Source: Haloplanus aerogenes (GTDB lineage: Archaea > Halobacteriota > Halobacteria > Halobacteriales > Haloferacaceae). Taken from it: a stretch of DNA of 64,000 bases. The translations under genes and the position numbers were made by a program. Location: assembly GCF_003856835.1 (NCBI RefSeq), contig NZ_CP034145.1, positions 2,976,001 to 3,040,000 on the forward strand. The letters run 5' to 3'. Positions 49,569 to 58,986 of this stretch are shown piece by piece. The notes beneath the pieces were generated by a model, which was not told the origin of the DNA, ran no database searches, and saw only the letters and a program-made list of their open reading frames with translations. The first letter of the stretch is position 1; each line of letters begins with the position of its first letter.

Positions 49569-50807
49569 ATGTCGACGAAACGCTATATCAACGTTGAGAA
49601 ACAACTGCAAAATCTGAAAGATTCCGAGCTTGAACCAGCTAATGTAGACGCAATACGGAAGTTCATAGATCACTGCGCTGCTGAGGACATCAGTGAGGTG
49701 CGGCAAAGCCGATTGATAACTGCTCTGAAATCTCTGATACTGAATTTTGGCCCTGACAGCTTTGAGTTAAGCGGCGCTACTGAAGAAGAGTTGAAGATGA
49801 CTATTGCCTCTTTGAACAGGAGTGATTACGCTGACTCCACCAAGCATACGATGAGGGCTGCTGCGAAGAAGTTCTACAAGATCGAGAACGGTGGACACGA
49901 GCATCCGGAGAAGGTAGATTTCTTTTCTGCGTCGGCCAGCCAGAAGTCGACGGTAAGTCGGGAGGATATTTTCACCAAGGAAGAGCTGAAGCGGTTGTTC
50001 AGCGGTTTCATCAATACGCGTGACCGGGCCTTTACGATGGTTCTGTATGAGTCGGCGGCTCGTCCTGGCGAACTCTTGTCGCGGAATCTTGGGGACTTCA
50101 CGTCGAATGCGAAGGGCGACTTCATCTATCTTGAGGGGATCAAGGGCACGCCTGATCGTACGAATCAGCTGGTTCGTTCGGGACGGCCCTTGCGTGAGTG
50201 GATCGCTCAGCATCCTCTCGGTGGAGAGGTAGGCGATATTGATGATCCGAGTGTGCCGCTGTGGGTCAAGACTCAGCAACAGGAGTGCAAGAAGTGTGGA
50301 AAGGTTCCGCAGCAGCATGGAAATACAGATTGCCTGTATGATCCAGATCTCCGGGATCGGTGGAAGTACGATAGTTTTCTACGCCGGTTCCAAGATGCCT
50401 GTGAACGAGCCAGTATACCGGACAACAAGCGTAGGCCGTACAACCTTCGGCACACTCGATTGACGGAGGTGGCGACGTTCATGGGTTACGAGCAGCTCAA
50501 CAAGTTCGCCGGCTGGACACCCGGAAGCGACCGAGCGAAAGTCTACGTCCACCTCAACAACGACGACGTCAACGAAGCGATCAGAGAAGAGTACGGTCTG
50601 AGCGGTGAGGAAGACGAGGATCAGAGTGAAGACTGCCCGTTCTGCGGGACAGAGAACGAGTCCATACACTCGGAGTGCCGTAACTGCGGACGGCCTCTCA
50701 GCTTGGAAAAGGAGCAATCGAAGGAAGAGAAACAGGAAGTCTTGGAGCGTCTCACGGAATTGGAAGAGAAAGGAGTACTGGAGAAGTTGGAACAACTGGA
50801 GAATTAG
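49569..50807 (+). CDS. Tyrosine recombinase with zinc-ribbon insert and tail
   Basis: A 412-residue recombinase. Catalytic residues are R165 (YESAARPGELL), K192 (GIKGTPDRT), R294 in PYNLRHTR (with Tyr in the usual first-His place), W316 (FAGWTPGS) and nucleophile Y326 (KVYVHL). Cys pairs appear in an insert (CKKCGKVPQQHGNTDC, near 240-255) and in a C-terminal zinc ribbon (CPFCGTENESIHSECRNCG). A terminal coiled coil follows (LERLTELEEKGVLEKLEQL). It resembles recombinases of haloarchaeal plasmids and viruses. The structured RNA precedes it. Confidence 0.88.
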   Translation: MSTKRYINVEKQLQNLKDSELEPANVDAIRKFIDHCAAEDISEVRQSRLITALKSLILNFGPDSFELSGATEEELKMTIASLNRSDYADSTKHTMRAAAKKFYKIENGGHEHPEKVDFFSASASQKSTVSREDIFTKEELKRLFSGFINTRDRAFTMVLYESAARPGELLSRNLGDFTSNAKGDFIYLEGIKGTPDRTNQLVRSGRPLREWIAQHPLGGEVGDIDDPSVPLWVKTQQQECKKCGKVPQQHGNTDCLYDPDLRDRWKYDSFLRRFQDACERASIPDNKRRPYNLRHTRLTEVATFMGYEQLNKFAGWTPGSDRAKVYVHLNNDDVNEAIREEYGLSGEEDEDQSEDCPFCGTENESIHSECRNCGRPLSLEKEQSKEEKQEVLERLTELEEKGVLEKLEQLEN

Positions 50808-50865
50808 CTTCAGAAGTCCGGTGTAATGACACCGGTTTACCCCTCACTCTTCTCGTTGTTATGCT

Positions 50866-51018
50866 ATGACCCGCATTGCGTCAGGCGAAGTCTTCGAAGC
50901 CGAGGAACTCTTGGAAGAAGTCGAGTCCTGGAGCGAAGAGGAGATCAAGGAGTTGCCGAAGCTGTATCAGAGGAAGGCAAGGGAATTTCGGCGGCTTCGG
51001 AACCGGGGCGAGGAATAA
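50866..51018 (+). CDS. 50-aa acidic helical protein
   Basis: ATG 50866 opens MTRIASGEVFEAEELLEEV, then ESWSEEEIKELPKLYQRKA and REFRRLRNRGEE. It is predicted fully helical with an acidic then basic half, resembling the short partner proteins of plasmid recombinases. It lies between the recombinase and the coiled-coil gene on the same strand. Function is unknown. Confidence 0.6.
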   Translation: MTRIASGEVFEAEELLEEVESWSEEEIKELPKLYQRKAREFRRLRNRGEE

Positions 51019-51050
51019 CCAGTAACCTAGGTGTTCGCCCATAGTTCCCT

Positions 51051-51464
51051 GTGGAATACTTTGACTACGGAGCCGAGAACCTGGATACTGGATTCGACGT
51101 AGAGGAGTTCTTGGAGCGGTCACAGAGGAATCAGGGACAGCGGCTAGAGCAGCAGCTTAAGCGGATCAAGAAACAGTTGGAAGAGCGGGATCGGATCTTT
51201 GAGGAGAACCGCAGCGAGTTAGAGTTGAAGCTGGACTGGTATCTGGAACGATTACAAGAGGAGTACAACTCGGTCGGGCCAGAATCCGTTGACGAACTGA
51301 AAGAGAAAATAGAGGAGTTCTACGAGTCGATCAGGGAGGAGCGCCGGAGGCATTGGCGCGACAGGCAGGAACTGGAGCAGGAGAGACGACAGATTGAACG
51401 AGAATTAGAGGAGATAGAAGCGAGTACTTTCGATTTAGTCGAGAGTCTGCAGACAGATTTTTAA
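51051..51464 (+). CDS. Coiled-coil protein of unknown function
   Basis: A 137-residue protein from GTG 51051 (an in-frame stop lies two codons upstream of it). After a short acidic start (EYFDYGAENLDTGFDVEEF) nearly the whole length is charged coiled coil (LEQQLKRIKKQLEERDRIF, LKEKIEEFYESIREERRRH, ERRQIERELEEIEA). It is probably structural or an accessory of the recombinase or replication proteins. It has no catalytic motif. Confidence 0.65.
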   Translation: MEYFDYGAENLDTGFDVEEFLERSQRNQGQRLEQQLKRIKKQLEERDRIFEENRSELELKLDWYLERLQEEYNSVGPESVDELKEKIEEFYESIREERRRHWRDRQELEQERRQIERELEEIEASTFDLVESLQTDF

Positions 51465-51502
51465 CAATTCTGTTACGTTATGATGACAAGAGGCCGTTGA
51501 AG

Positions 51503-52684
51503 ATGACCGGTCCGCTATCTCGACGCCGTTTCTTAGAATGGAGTCTTGTTTCTTCTTTCCTTGCTGGTTGCTCAACGACAAATAATTCAACAGGTCGATC
51601 AGCCACCCCTACTGATACGACATCTACTGCTACTGCGACATCCACCCCTGAGCCTACTGAACAAACGGAGACACCTCAGGAACCAGAGTATCCGGATACA
51701 GGATCACTCTCATTCAACCCGGCGGGGGGCGCACCAGCAGACCACGCAGTATTCAACGGCGATGTAGACCTCGGAGTGTTCTCCAACAATCCCGAAGACT
51801 ACCAGATGCCATCGATACAGCAACTCCGTGAACTATACCACTTCCAACAAATAGACCGGATAGCAGAAGGACTTGAAGGAAAGGTGGAGGTTACAGGGAA
51901 AAAACGGTCGGAACTGCTGCATGAATTTCCAAGAAGACTGCTTAACGGAGAATGGGTAGACAGTAATATAGCTGAAGTATTGGAAGAGAGACACGATACA
52001 GATTTAGGCGATTTCTTCTATGAAGAAGTATTTAATTCAAAAGCACCTCTAATAGAGAGAATTCCAGAGTCAAACTACAATGGTCTATGGATGAACGTAG
52101 AGATGCTCTCCACAGATACTGGAGTCTCATCAACTCACGACTTCATCCGGACAGCAGCATTAGCAGCTGCAGAACATTATTCAGTTGGAAATGAAACGTT
52201 CACGAGCCATATGAAGACTTTGGGTGGAAGCCACGGGCTGGGCATTGCAATGACGGGCCTAACCTACAACCAGAGTAAGCAATCCAACCAGAAAGTCTAT
52301 GGAATAGAAACTGATCCAAATGAGCCAGAACAGATCTGGCCACTCCAAAAAGGCTACGTCAACAGAGATAGCAGAATACCAATCGAAAAACCTGAAGCTC
52401 CTGGGAATATAACTCAATGGATGGGTATAGGATTTGATGATGGAAAAATACCGGAAGTATTTCAAAATACGGAATATTCAAACATCAATCTTCAAATTGA
52501 AGGAGTGGATCAGTGGGTTGATTTCAAGCGTAATTCTGCGAATCATGCCGGGATGAAGTTTGTAGATTCTATGGTCCTAGCGGCCTACATCGAAGATGAA
52601 GCATACGAAGACGGACAACTACCTGGACTGGAAGACGCAACTGTCCGCGTCTCTCCAAAAGGCTTGGACTATAATTTAGCTTGA
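51503..52684 (+). CDS. Element-encoded Tat lipoprotein
   Basis: A 393-residue protein. MTGPLSRRRFLEWSLVSSFL then AGC (C23) is a twin-arginine lipoprotein signal. A Thr/Ser/Pro stalk (residues about 25-60) follows. The large C-terminal domain (FNPAGGAPADHAVFNGDVDLGV to RVSPKGLDYNLA) is not recognised. It is rich in aromatic and charged residues and probably sits on the cell surface. It has lower GC than the chromosomal lipoproteins. The ATG at 51503 is preferred to the TTG two codons earlier. Confidence 0.75.
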   Translation: MTGPLSRRRFLEWSLVSSFLAGCSTTNNSTGRSATPTDTTSTATATSTPEPTEQTETPQEPEYPDTGSLSFNPAGGAPADHAVFNGDVDLGVFSNNPEDYQMPSIQQLRELYHFQQIDRIAEGLEGKVEVTGKKRSELLHEFPRRLLNGEWVDSNIAEVLEERHDTDLGDFFYEEVFNSKAPLIERIPESNYNGLWMNVEMLSTDTGVSSTHDFIRTAALAAAEHYSVGNETFTSHMKTLGGSHGLGIAMTGLTYNQSKQSNQKVYGIETDPNEPEQIWPLQKGYVNRDSRIPIEKPEAPGNITQWMGIGFDDGKIPEVFQNTEYSNINLQIEGVDQWVDFKRNSANHAGMKFVDSMVLAAYIEDEAYEDGQLPGLEDATVRVSPKGLDYNLA

Positions 52685-52762
52685 TTTTTTAGCTGATACT
52701 CAGTAGATCCGAAGTTGCACCACTACCTGACTGGAGGATGTCCGAATAAAGACACATAGTTC

Positions 52763-53803
52763 TCACTCGGTTAGCCTAATTTCTCGCGTCTTCCCTTTCT
52801 CTCCGCCGTAATAGTAGTCCGCTTGAATCAGATCAAGCATCTCCAGTTCTTTGAGGAAGTCGCTTAGTCGTCTGTTGCTCAGAGAGTCTATCGATTCAAT
52901 CCTGCAGAGTTTCCGATATCGCTGGTATATCTTCCCAGTTCGAATCCCGTCATCCGCCCCTTCATCCAGATCGACGATAGCGCTGTACAGAAGCTGGTGA
53001 TGTTGGCTGAAGTCGCTAAGAAGTCGCCCCGCATACGTATCAAGTGCCTCTTGATACACGTCAGTTACACCCGGTTTTGAAAGAGTCTCATTAGCGTTCC
53101 TCGCTGCTGTTTGCAACCAGCAGAGTGCGAATCCGACATTCCTTGTCGATGAAGAGATATGAGATAGCGCCTCTTTGTGCAGGCTTCGTGGAGCAAGTGC
53201 TTTCCGAGCTCTATCCGCAAGTATCTTGAAGATCTCCTCGCTGGAGTAGGGTTCAAACGTGAGCGTACGAGGATAGAGCGAGCTGAATGTTCTTTCCTCC
53301 ACCCACTCCTCAAGACTTGCTTGGCCATTAGAGATCAATACGAGACTGAGTGATTCTCTGTCGTCGATCCGAGAGAGGAAGTAGAGCAAATCATTCCCGT
53401 CGTTCAAGAGAAGAAGATCGATTTCGTCGAGTACGATGATTGTCGGGAGACCTCCGATTCTCTTGTCAAGCTTGCGCTGTAGCGAGGCCGTGTGGTGACC
53501 CTCCTCCGCCGACTCCCTCAGTAATTGTTCGTGGATCCGAGAGAGTACCTTGTACTGAGTGTTGAACCGAGTGCAGGGGACATAGCAGGTCGCGACGGAG
53601 TCATCAAGTTCGTGGAGTTGCCTCCGAACCAGATGAGTTTTCCCGACGCCGCGGGGACCTCGGATGATCAGGTCAGTCGACCCGGATTCCATTGTTACCG
53701 TGAAAAATTCTCTAAGCGCTGACAGCGTATCCTCTCGGTCTACGAAGCTTGCCGGAATATAATTCGCTTGGAGGGGAGCGGGGTTCTGAATGAGGGCACT
53801 CAT
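52763..53803 (-). CDS. Orc1/Cdc6-type AAA+ ATPase
   Basis: A 346-residue protein. Walker A is LIIRGPRGVGKTHLVRR near residue 46, Walker B is TIIVLDEIDLLLLND, and sensor 1 is LSLVLISNGQASLEEW. The lid (EEIFKILADRARKALAPRSLH) and a C-terminal winged helix (HHQLLYSAIVDLDE, LSNRRLSDFLKELEMLDLI) complete the Orc1/Cdc6 layout. It may initiate replication of an episomal form of the element or act as an accessory ATPase. It diverges from the second Cdc6-like gene; no clear origin repeats were seen between them. Confidence 0.82.
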   Translation of the reverse strand: MSALIQNPAPLQANYIPASFVDREDTLSALREFFTVTMESGSTDLIIRGPRGVGKTHLVRRQLHELDDSVATCYVPCTRFNTQYKVLSRIHEQLLRESAEEGHHTASLQRKLDKRIGGLPTIIVLDEIDLLLLNDGNDLLYFLSRIDDRESLSLVLISNGQASLEEWVEERTFSSLYPRTLTFEPYSSEEIFKILADRARKALAPRSLHKEALSHISSSTRNVGFALCWLQTAARNANETLSKPGVTDVYQEALDTYAGRLLSDFSQHHQLLYSAIVDLDEGADDGIRTGKIYQRYRKLCRIESIDSLSNRRLSDFLKELEMLDLIQADYYYGGEKGKTREIRLTE

Positions 53804-53933
53804 AGCGTCAACTGAACGTCTCGAATTAATGTACTACTGAGGAGACCGGGTTTTCTGTTGGCCTTCTCTTGAACTGATTCAATAGAAAAATTCGACCTTC
53901 AATCGTTTATCAATCCCATCCGAAGCACGACCC
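53804..53933. other. Spacer between divergent Cdc6-like genes
   Basis: A 130-bp AT-rich interval. I looked for origin-recognition-box-like inverted repeats and saw none. Its location between two initiator-like genes makes it the only candidate origin position in the window, at low confidence. Confidence 0.25.
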
Positions 53934-53979
53934 GTGACAACGATATTTGAAGATGATGACCTGAATAGTTACCCGGTGG

Positions 53980-54786
53980 TTGCTCCTGTTCGGCTCATCT
54001 AACTCAGGCAATAGCGTATTTCGAGACAGGTCAGTACTAACGTCAGATAGTCCGTTGGACACACCTATCGGACGAGACGACGAGATAGAACGGATAGCCG
54101 AGGCCGTCCAGCCGTTAACCCGGAGAAATCCTGCTGAGAACCTGCTGATCTACGGCCCGGCAGGGATCGGTAAATCGACCTGTGTCCAACACGTTTTCGG
54201 CGAACTGGAGAAGCATAGCCGAATCAAGCCCGTCTTCATCAACTGCTGGCAGTACAACACCCGGTCGTCACTCCTCACCGAACTCCTGATCCAACTCGGA
54301 TATCCTGCACCTCGAAAAGGCAAGCCAGTCGACGTACTCCTCTCGAAACTCAGCGAGTGGTTGAACAAGAACCGAGGAGTCGCCGTAGCACTCGACGAGT
54401 TCGACCAGCTCGAAGACAAGAACAAGGTAGTCTATGACCTCTTGATGCTTAATCAGGAAGTGGAGAATCGGTTGGGAACGGTCCTAATCTCGAATCAGCT
54501 GCCCTCACAGCTCTTCCTAGATCCACGGAGTAACAGCCGACTCTCTCTTTACACACTCCAGTTCGAACCATACGGCTCGGAGCGATTGGAAGAGATCCTG
54601 AGAAGCCGAGTCGAACAGACCTTCCAACCAGGAACGGTACCAGATGAGGTGATTCAACGAGTCGCTGAGCAGGTTGCGGACGAAAGCGGTGATTGTCGGA
54701 AAGCATTAGAGATGCTGTTGAAAGCAGGACGGAGGGCAGACCAGGAAGGGAAACCCGAACTATCTATTGAAGACATCAATCGATAG
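53980..54786 (+). CDS. Orc1/Cdc6-like AAA+ ATPase lacking the winged helix
   Basis: A 268-residue frame. The AAA+ core is complete: FRDRSVLTSDSPLDTPIGRDDEI, Walker A LLIYGPAGIGKSTCVQ, Walker B GVAVALDEFDQLED, sensor 1 GTVLISNQLPS and lid GDCRKALEMLLKAGRRA. The protein ends there, without the roughly 100-residue winged helix of Cdc6. Upstream, a GTG at 53934 opens a different frame reading VTTIFEDDDLNS, which looks like a genuine Orc1/Cdc6 N-terminus. A frameshift between 53965 and 54030 is therefore likely, and the real start is unclear. Confidence 0.65.
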   Translation: MLLFGSSNSGNSVFRDRSVLTSDSPLDTPIGRDDEIERIAEAVQPLTRRNPAENLLIYGPAGIGKSTCVQHVFGELEKHSRIKPVFINCWQYNTRSSLLTELLIQLGYPAPRKGKPVDVLLSKLSEWLNKNRGVAVALDEFDQLEDKNKVVYDLLMLNQEVENRLGTVLISNQLPSQLFLDPRSNSRLSLYTLQFEPYGSERLEEILRSRVEQTFQPGTVPDEVIQRVAEQVADESGDCRKALEMLLKAGRRADQEGKPELSIEDINR

Positions 54787-54965
54787 AGAGAATTCATTAC
54801 AAAATTGCGGGTTCTGCTCCGGAAACCGAATTTCGCAATACTCGCCAAGGCCCGGAGGAGTAAATTTAGACCCCGCCGTCTTGCCTTAGTTTCACTTTCA
54901 CTCTGGATGGATGAACCTTTAGCAGATAGGGAGTGTTGAGTTGAGCAAGCAGGGGGGTTTCAATC
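54787..54965. promoter_or_regulatory. Promoter and leader of the Dnd operon
   Basis: TAAATTTA (about 54862-54869) preceded by purine-rich GGAGGAG is a good TATA/BRE pair. Transcription would start near 54893 and give a leader of about 70 nt before GTG 54966, which is preceded by GGGGGGT. Further upstream, ATTGCG and CGCAAT form a small inverted repeat. No gene is present. Confidence 0.45.
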
Positions 54966-55391
54966 GTGCCCAGCTTCGATGTGGAGAAAACGGAGATCAC
55001 CGTCTTCGAGATCGATGGCTTATACCTGTTTAGACAGTATTTCGACGAAGACGGCTTGTTCCAGCAGCTTGAGGAGTACTATAATTCCGAAAGATATCGA
55101 TTCGAAGTTCCAGAGTGCGATCTTCCAGAAATAAGTCAGATTTTGGATAATTATTTTTACGAGCTGAAGCTGGCAGACAATCCTGCAGAGTACTGCGCCG
55201 TTATAGACAAGGGTATCGACGCGTCGGACATCATGAGAAACGCGGTAGCCACTCAAAGGCACAGAGACTTCGTCATTTTTCTCCTAAAAGATAAGATATC
55301 GCTCAAGCAAGCCAAGGAGCATGGCGCAATATCGCTTGAAAAATCAGAAATTTACAAAGAGGTTCTGAGATGGAAAACCGACGGATCGTAG
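54966..55391 (+). CDS. Unknown protein heading the Dnd operon
   Basis: A 141-residue protein from GTG 54966, with GGGGGGT 7 nt upstream. It reads PSFDVEKTEITVFEIDGLYLF, EEYYNSERYRFEVPECDLPE and later AVATQRHRDFVIFLLKDKISLKQAKEHG, where the last part looks like a short helix-turn-helix (SLKQAKEHGAISLEKSEIY). It could be the regulator of the operon, taking the place of DndB, which is absent. It is not a DndB homologue by sequence. It lies 73 bp upstream of dndC. Confidence 0.55.
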   Translation: MPSFDVEKTEITVFEIDGLYLFRQYFDEDGLFQQLEEYYNSERYRFEVPECDLPEISQILDNYFYELKLADNPAEYCAVIDKGIDASDIMRNAVATQRHRDFVIFLLKDKISLKQAKEHGAISLEKSEIYKEVLRWKTDGS

Positions 55392-55464
55392 CGGGGGCAT
55401 TGGGCGGTTCGAACGGAAAATTGAAGTGTCTAGCCGGCACGAATCAAACGAAGAGATTATTAGC

Positions 55465-56949
55465 ATGAGTACGGACAATCTCGAAGTTTCTAAGACCGGA
55501 CAAGAAAAGGGAGAATCCGTATTTGACACCCGGTCACTCAAGGAAATCTATGAGGAAATACAGAACACCTATCTCGCGGACAATCGCCCTTGGGTCATCG
55601 GATATAGTGGTGGAAAGGACTCTACTACCGCCCTTCAGCTAATCTGGTACGCTATTGAGGATCTTCCAGAAGAAAAAAGAAATAAGCCGATATACGTTAT
55701 TTCGAGCGATACGTTAGTCGAAACACCGAAGATAGTCAATCATATCGTCTCTACTCTCGAAAACATAAACGAATACGCAGAGAAGAAAAATCTCCCGTTC
55801 ACGGCCCACAAGGTCACCCCCAAAGTCGACGACTCATTCTGGGTTAATCTGATTGGCCGAGGCTACCCGGCACCGAACCAAAACTTCCGCTGGTGTACTG
55901 AGCGGCTCAAGATCGACCCTGCGGACCGTTTCATCGAGAACAAAGTCTCCGAACACGGCGAAGTCATCGTCGTTCTAGGAGCACGCAAAGCCGAATCCGC
56001 CACCCGCGAACAGGTGATGGAAATGCACAGCATCGACGGTAGCGTGCTCTCCCGCCACAACAAGTTCGCCAACGCCTTTGTCTACACCCCTATCGAGGAC
56101 TGGATCGTCGACGACGTCTGGACGTACCTCATCCAAGCCGTCGAAAATCCATGGGGCAAGAACAACAGAGATCTCGCAGCCCTCTACCAGGAAGCCGACG
56201 ACGAATGCCCGATGGTCATCGACACGAAAACACCCTCCTGCGGGAACAGCCGGTTCGGCTGCTGGACCTGCACCGTGGTCTCCGAGGACAAGGCGATGCA
56301 GAATATGATCGACGAGGGAGAGGACTGGATGGAACCCTTGTTGGAGTTCCGTGACTTCCTCAAAGAAACACAGGATCCGGAGAAGAAGCCGAAATTCCGG
56401 CAAGTAAAGGGCCGTCAACACGGCTACGTCAAAGAGAAAACCAACGGCAGCGACGGCATCATTCCCCGTGCCCACAAGTTCGAGTTCTGCAAGGACCTGC
56501 TCCGCAAGCTCCTAGAAACGCAGAAAGAGGTCAACGAAAGCCTCCCCGAAGACGAGGAAATGGAGCTGATCCGAGAGGAAGAGATCAGAGAAATCCGCCG
56601 CCTCTGGCGCGAAGAACGTGCAGACTGGGCTGACTCCGTACCAAAGATCTACAACGAGGTCATGGACGACAACCTCAACTGGGTACATGACGACCTCGGT
56701 TCCTTCGGAGAGATGGAAGCAGAAGTCCTGAACGAAGTCTGCGAAGACCATGACGTACAGCCGGAACTCATCAAACGCCTGCTCGACACCGAGTTCCAGC
56801 ACTACGGAATGAAACGCCGGGCCTCGATCTACAGCGAGATAGACAAGGTCATGAGGGAGGACTGGCGGGACCTAGAAGAGATCGTTTCGGAGATCGAAGG
56901 GGAAGACCGGATAGAAGCATGGCAGTACGACGGTATCGGAGGAACCTGA
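55465..56949 (+). CDS. dndC: DNA phosphorothioation protein DndC
   Basis: A 494-residue PAPS-reductase-like ATP pyrophosphatase that activates DNA backbone phosphate for sulfur entry. The PP-loop is VIGYSGGKDSTTALQ (residues 48-53 for SGGKDS). The iron-sulfur cysteines are C144 (FRWCTERL), C259, C266 and C269 (SCGNSRFGCWTCT). The C-terminal half is helical. An upstream GTG at 55426 is an alternative start. It is followed 9 bp later by dndD. Confidence 0.95.
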   Translation: MSTDNLEVSKTGQEKGESVFDTRSLKEIYEEIQNTYLADNRPWVIGYSGGKDSTTALQLIWYAIEDLPEEKRNKPIYVISSDTLVETPKIVNHIVSTLENINEYAEKKNLPFTAHKVTPKVDDSFWVNLIGRGYPAPNQNFRWCTERLKIDPADRFIENKVSEHGEVIVVLGARKAESATREQVMEMHSIDGSVLSRHNKFANAFVYTPIEDWIVDDVWTYLIQAVENPWGKNNRDLAALYQEADDECPMVIDTKTPSCGNSRFGCWTCTVVSEDKAMQNMIDEGEDWMEPLLEFRDFLKETQDPEKKPKFRQVKGRQHGYVKEKTNGSDGIIPRAHKFEFCKDLLRKLLETQKEVNESLPEDEEMELIREEEIREIRRLWREERADWADSVPKIYNEVMDDNLNWVHDDLGSFGEMEAEVLNEVCEDHDVQPELIKRLLDTEFQHYGMKRRASIYSEIDKVMREDWRDLEEIVSEIEGEDRIEAWQYDGIGGT

Positions 56950-56958
56950 AGATACTCT

Positions 56959-58986
56959 ATGAGGATAAACAAGCTGGTAATCACCGATTTTGGACCTTAT
57001 CGTGGACGCAACGAGATCACTCTCACATCAAGTGACGACTCTCCAATCGTCTTGTTCGGCGGGAAAAACGGGGCAGGGAAGACCACACTGTTTGAGGCCA
57101 TAGGATTCTGCCTCCACGGGAAATCCTCGCTCGGTCGTCGCACCGCCAGAAAAGACTACGAACAAGCCATCCGGAGCAAACTCCACGAATACCCTGACGG
57201 CAAAGCAGACAGCGCCGCCGTACGCTTGGAGTTCGAGTACGCCCACATGGGCGAAGTCGACCACTACTCGGTCGAACGCTCATGGCGAGACAGAGGCAAG
57301 AGCATCGTCGAAAACCTGGAGGTTCGAAGAAACGGACAGATACCATCCGAGCTGAACGAAGACCAGTGGCAGGACTTCCTCAAGGAACTCGTTCCTCCCG
57401 GCGTCTCACAGCTGTTCTTCTTCGACGGCGAGAAGATTCAAGAACTCGCATCCGCAGTCGAATCTGACGCTGACTTCGAAGACTCGATGTACTCCCTTCT
57501 CGGTCTGGACCTGATCGAACGACTGGACACTGACCTCTCCATCTACATCTCCCGCAAACTGGATGAGAGCGGAGTCGAAGGCATCAACGAGGAACTCGAA
57601 GAACTCCGAGATGAGCGAAACCAGTTCGAGCAGGAACTCAAGGATTTCAAGCAGGAGAAAGAAGAGAAAGAAGAGAAACTGCAGGAGCTGGACTCGAAAA
57701 TCGACAGCAAAGAGTCCAAGATCGCTCAGGAAGGCGGGTCATACGCCGACAAGCGAGAAGAACTGAAAGAGCGCCGTGCAGAACTCAACGCCAGCATCGA
57801 ACAACACGAAAATCAGATCCGGGAAATCGCTATGGGTGCATACCCGTTCACCTTGGCACCGGATCTGTGTGAGGCCGTCGTCGACCGGCTCAAGACCGAG
57901 ACAGAACGGCAGAACAAGGTGACTGCCAGAAACGAACTCACTGATGAACTCAACAACGTGCTCGGGGACAACGAAGTCTGGCAGGAAACCGAGGTTCCTG
58001 AAGACCAGATTGGGGAAGTCGCGGAACGTATCCAGCAAAAGCTCCAGGGACGTCTTGAAATCGATGATGAAGAGCCAGAGCTCGCACACCAGTTCTCCGA
58101 AGCACAACGCCAAGAAATCTACTCCCTAGTGGACAAGGCGTTGCACGACGTTCCGCAGCAGCTGTCAGAGGTGACTGAAGAACTGGAAGAGGAAACCCGA
58201 GAACTCCAAGAAGTGGAAGCTGGTCTTGGCAAAGCACCTGATGAAGAACTCATCTCCCCGCTCATCGAAGACCTGAACGAGCTGACCGAAGAGAGGGGTG
58301 CGATCAAGTCCCGGCTGGAAGAGCTTGAAGAGGGAATCAGTAAGGCACAGACAAAACTCGAACGGAAAGAAAACGAGATCGAGAACAAGCTGGAGAAGAA
58401 AGCCCGTGTCGAAGATGTTTCCGAACGGGCAAACCTAGCTACAGACGTACGTGACGCAGTTCAGGACTTTCGAGAACAACTTGCTAAGGAAAAACTCCGG
58501 AAACTGGAAAGCAAACTCAGTGAACGGTACATCACGCTCTCCAACAAGGGCAAGTTCTACGACAAGATTGAGATAGACGAGGAAACCCTTGATATCTCCA
58601 TCAAGACCATCCACGGCAACAAGAAGCCGCACACTGAGCTTTCCGCTGGTGAACGACAGATATTCGCCACCTCTCTACTCTGGGCGCTGGCTGACATCTC
58701 CGACCGTCCACTTCCGTTCATCGTCGACACACCTCTTGGACGCCTTGACAACGACCATCGGGATAACCTGATCACGCACTTCTTCCCCGAGGCAGCCCAC
58801 CAAGTCATAATCTTCTCCACCGACACTGAGATCGACGACAGCCAGTACCAGAAACTGGAGGGCTACATCTCTAATGCCTACCATCTCGAATACGACGAAA
58901 CAGAAGGCCGGACAATTCCCTCGAAGGGTTACTTCTGGGACGATGATGACGAAAACCAGCAGTCCCTAGAGGAGATCACTTCATGA
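56959..58986 (+). CDS. dndD: DNA phosphorothioation ATPase DndD
   Basis: A 675-residue SMC/Rad50-like protein. Walker A is VLFGGKNGAGKTTLFEA (near residues 34-42). Long coiled coils fill residues about 210-540. The ABC signature is ELSAGERQIFATSLLWAL, with Walker B PFIVDTPLGRLDNDH. DndD is proposed to nick or open DNA and supply energy for sulfur insertion in the DndCDE complex. The stop overlaps dndE (ATGA). Confidence 0.94.
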   Translation: MRINKLVITDFGPYRGRNEITLTSSDDSPIVLFGGKNGAGKTTLFEAIGFCLHGKSSLGRRTARKDYEQAIRSKLHEYPDGKADSAAVRLEFEYAHMGEVDHYSVERSWRDRGKSIVENLEVRRNGQIPSELNEDQWQDFLKELVPPGVSQLFFFDGEKIQELASAVESDADFEDSMYSLLGLDLIERLDTDLSIYISRKLDESGVEGINEELEELRDERNQFEQELKDFKQEKEEKEEKLQELDSKIDSKESKIAQEGGSYADKREELKERRAELNASIEQHENQIREIAMGAYPFTLAPDLCEAVVDRLKTETERQNKVTARNELTDELNNVLGDNEVWQETEVPEDQIGEVAERIQQKLQGRLEIDDEEPELAHQFSEAQRQEIYSLVDKALHDVPQQLSEVTEELEEETRELQEVEAGLGKAPDEELISPLIEDLNELTEERGAIKSRLEELEEGISKAQTKLERKENEIENKLEKKARVEDVSERANLATDVRDAVQDFREQLAKEKLRKLESKLSERYITLSNKGKFYDKIEIDEETLDISIKTIHGNKKPHTELSAGERQIFATSLLWALADISDRPLPFIVDTPLGRLDNDHRDNLITHFFPEAAHQVIIFSTDTEIDDSQYQKLEGYISNAYHLEYDETEGRTIPSKGYFWDDDDENQQSLEEITS

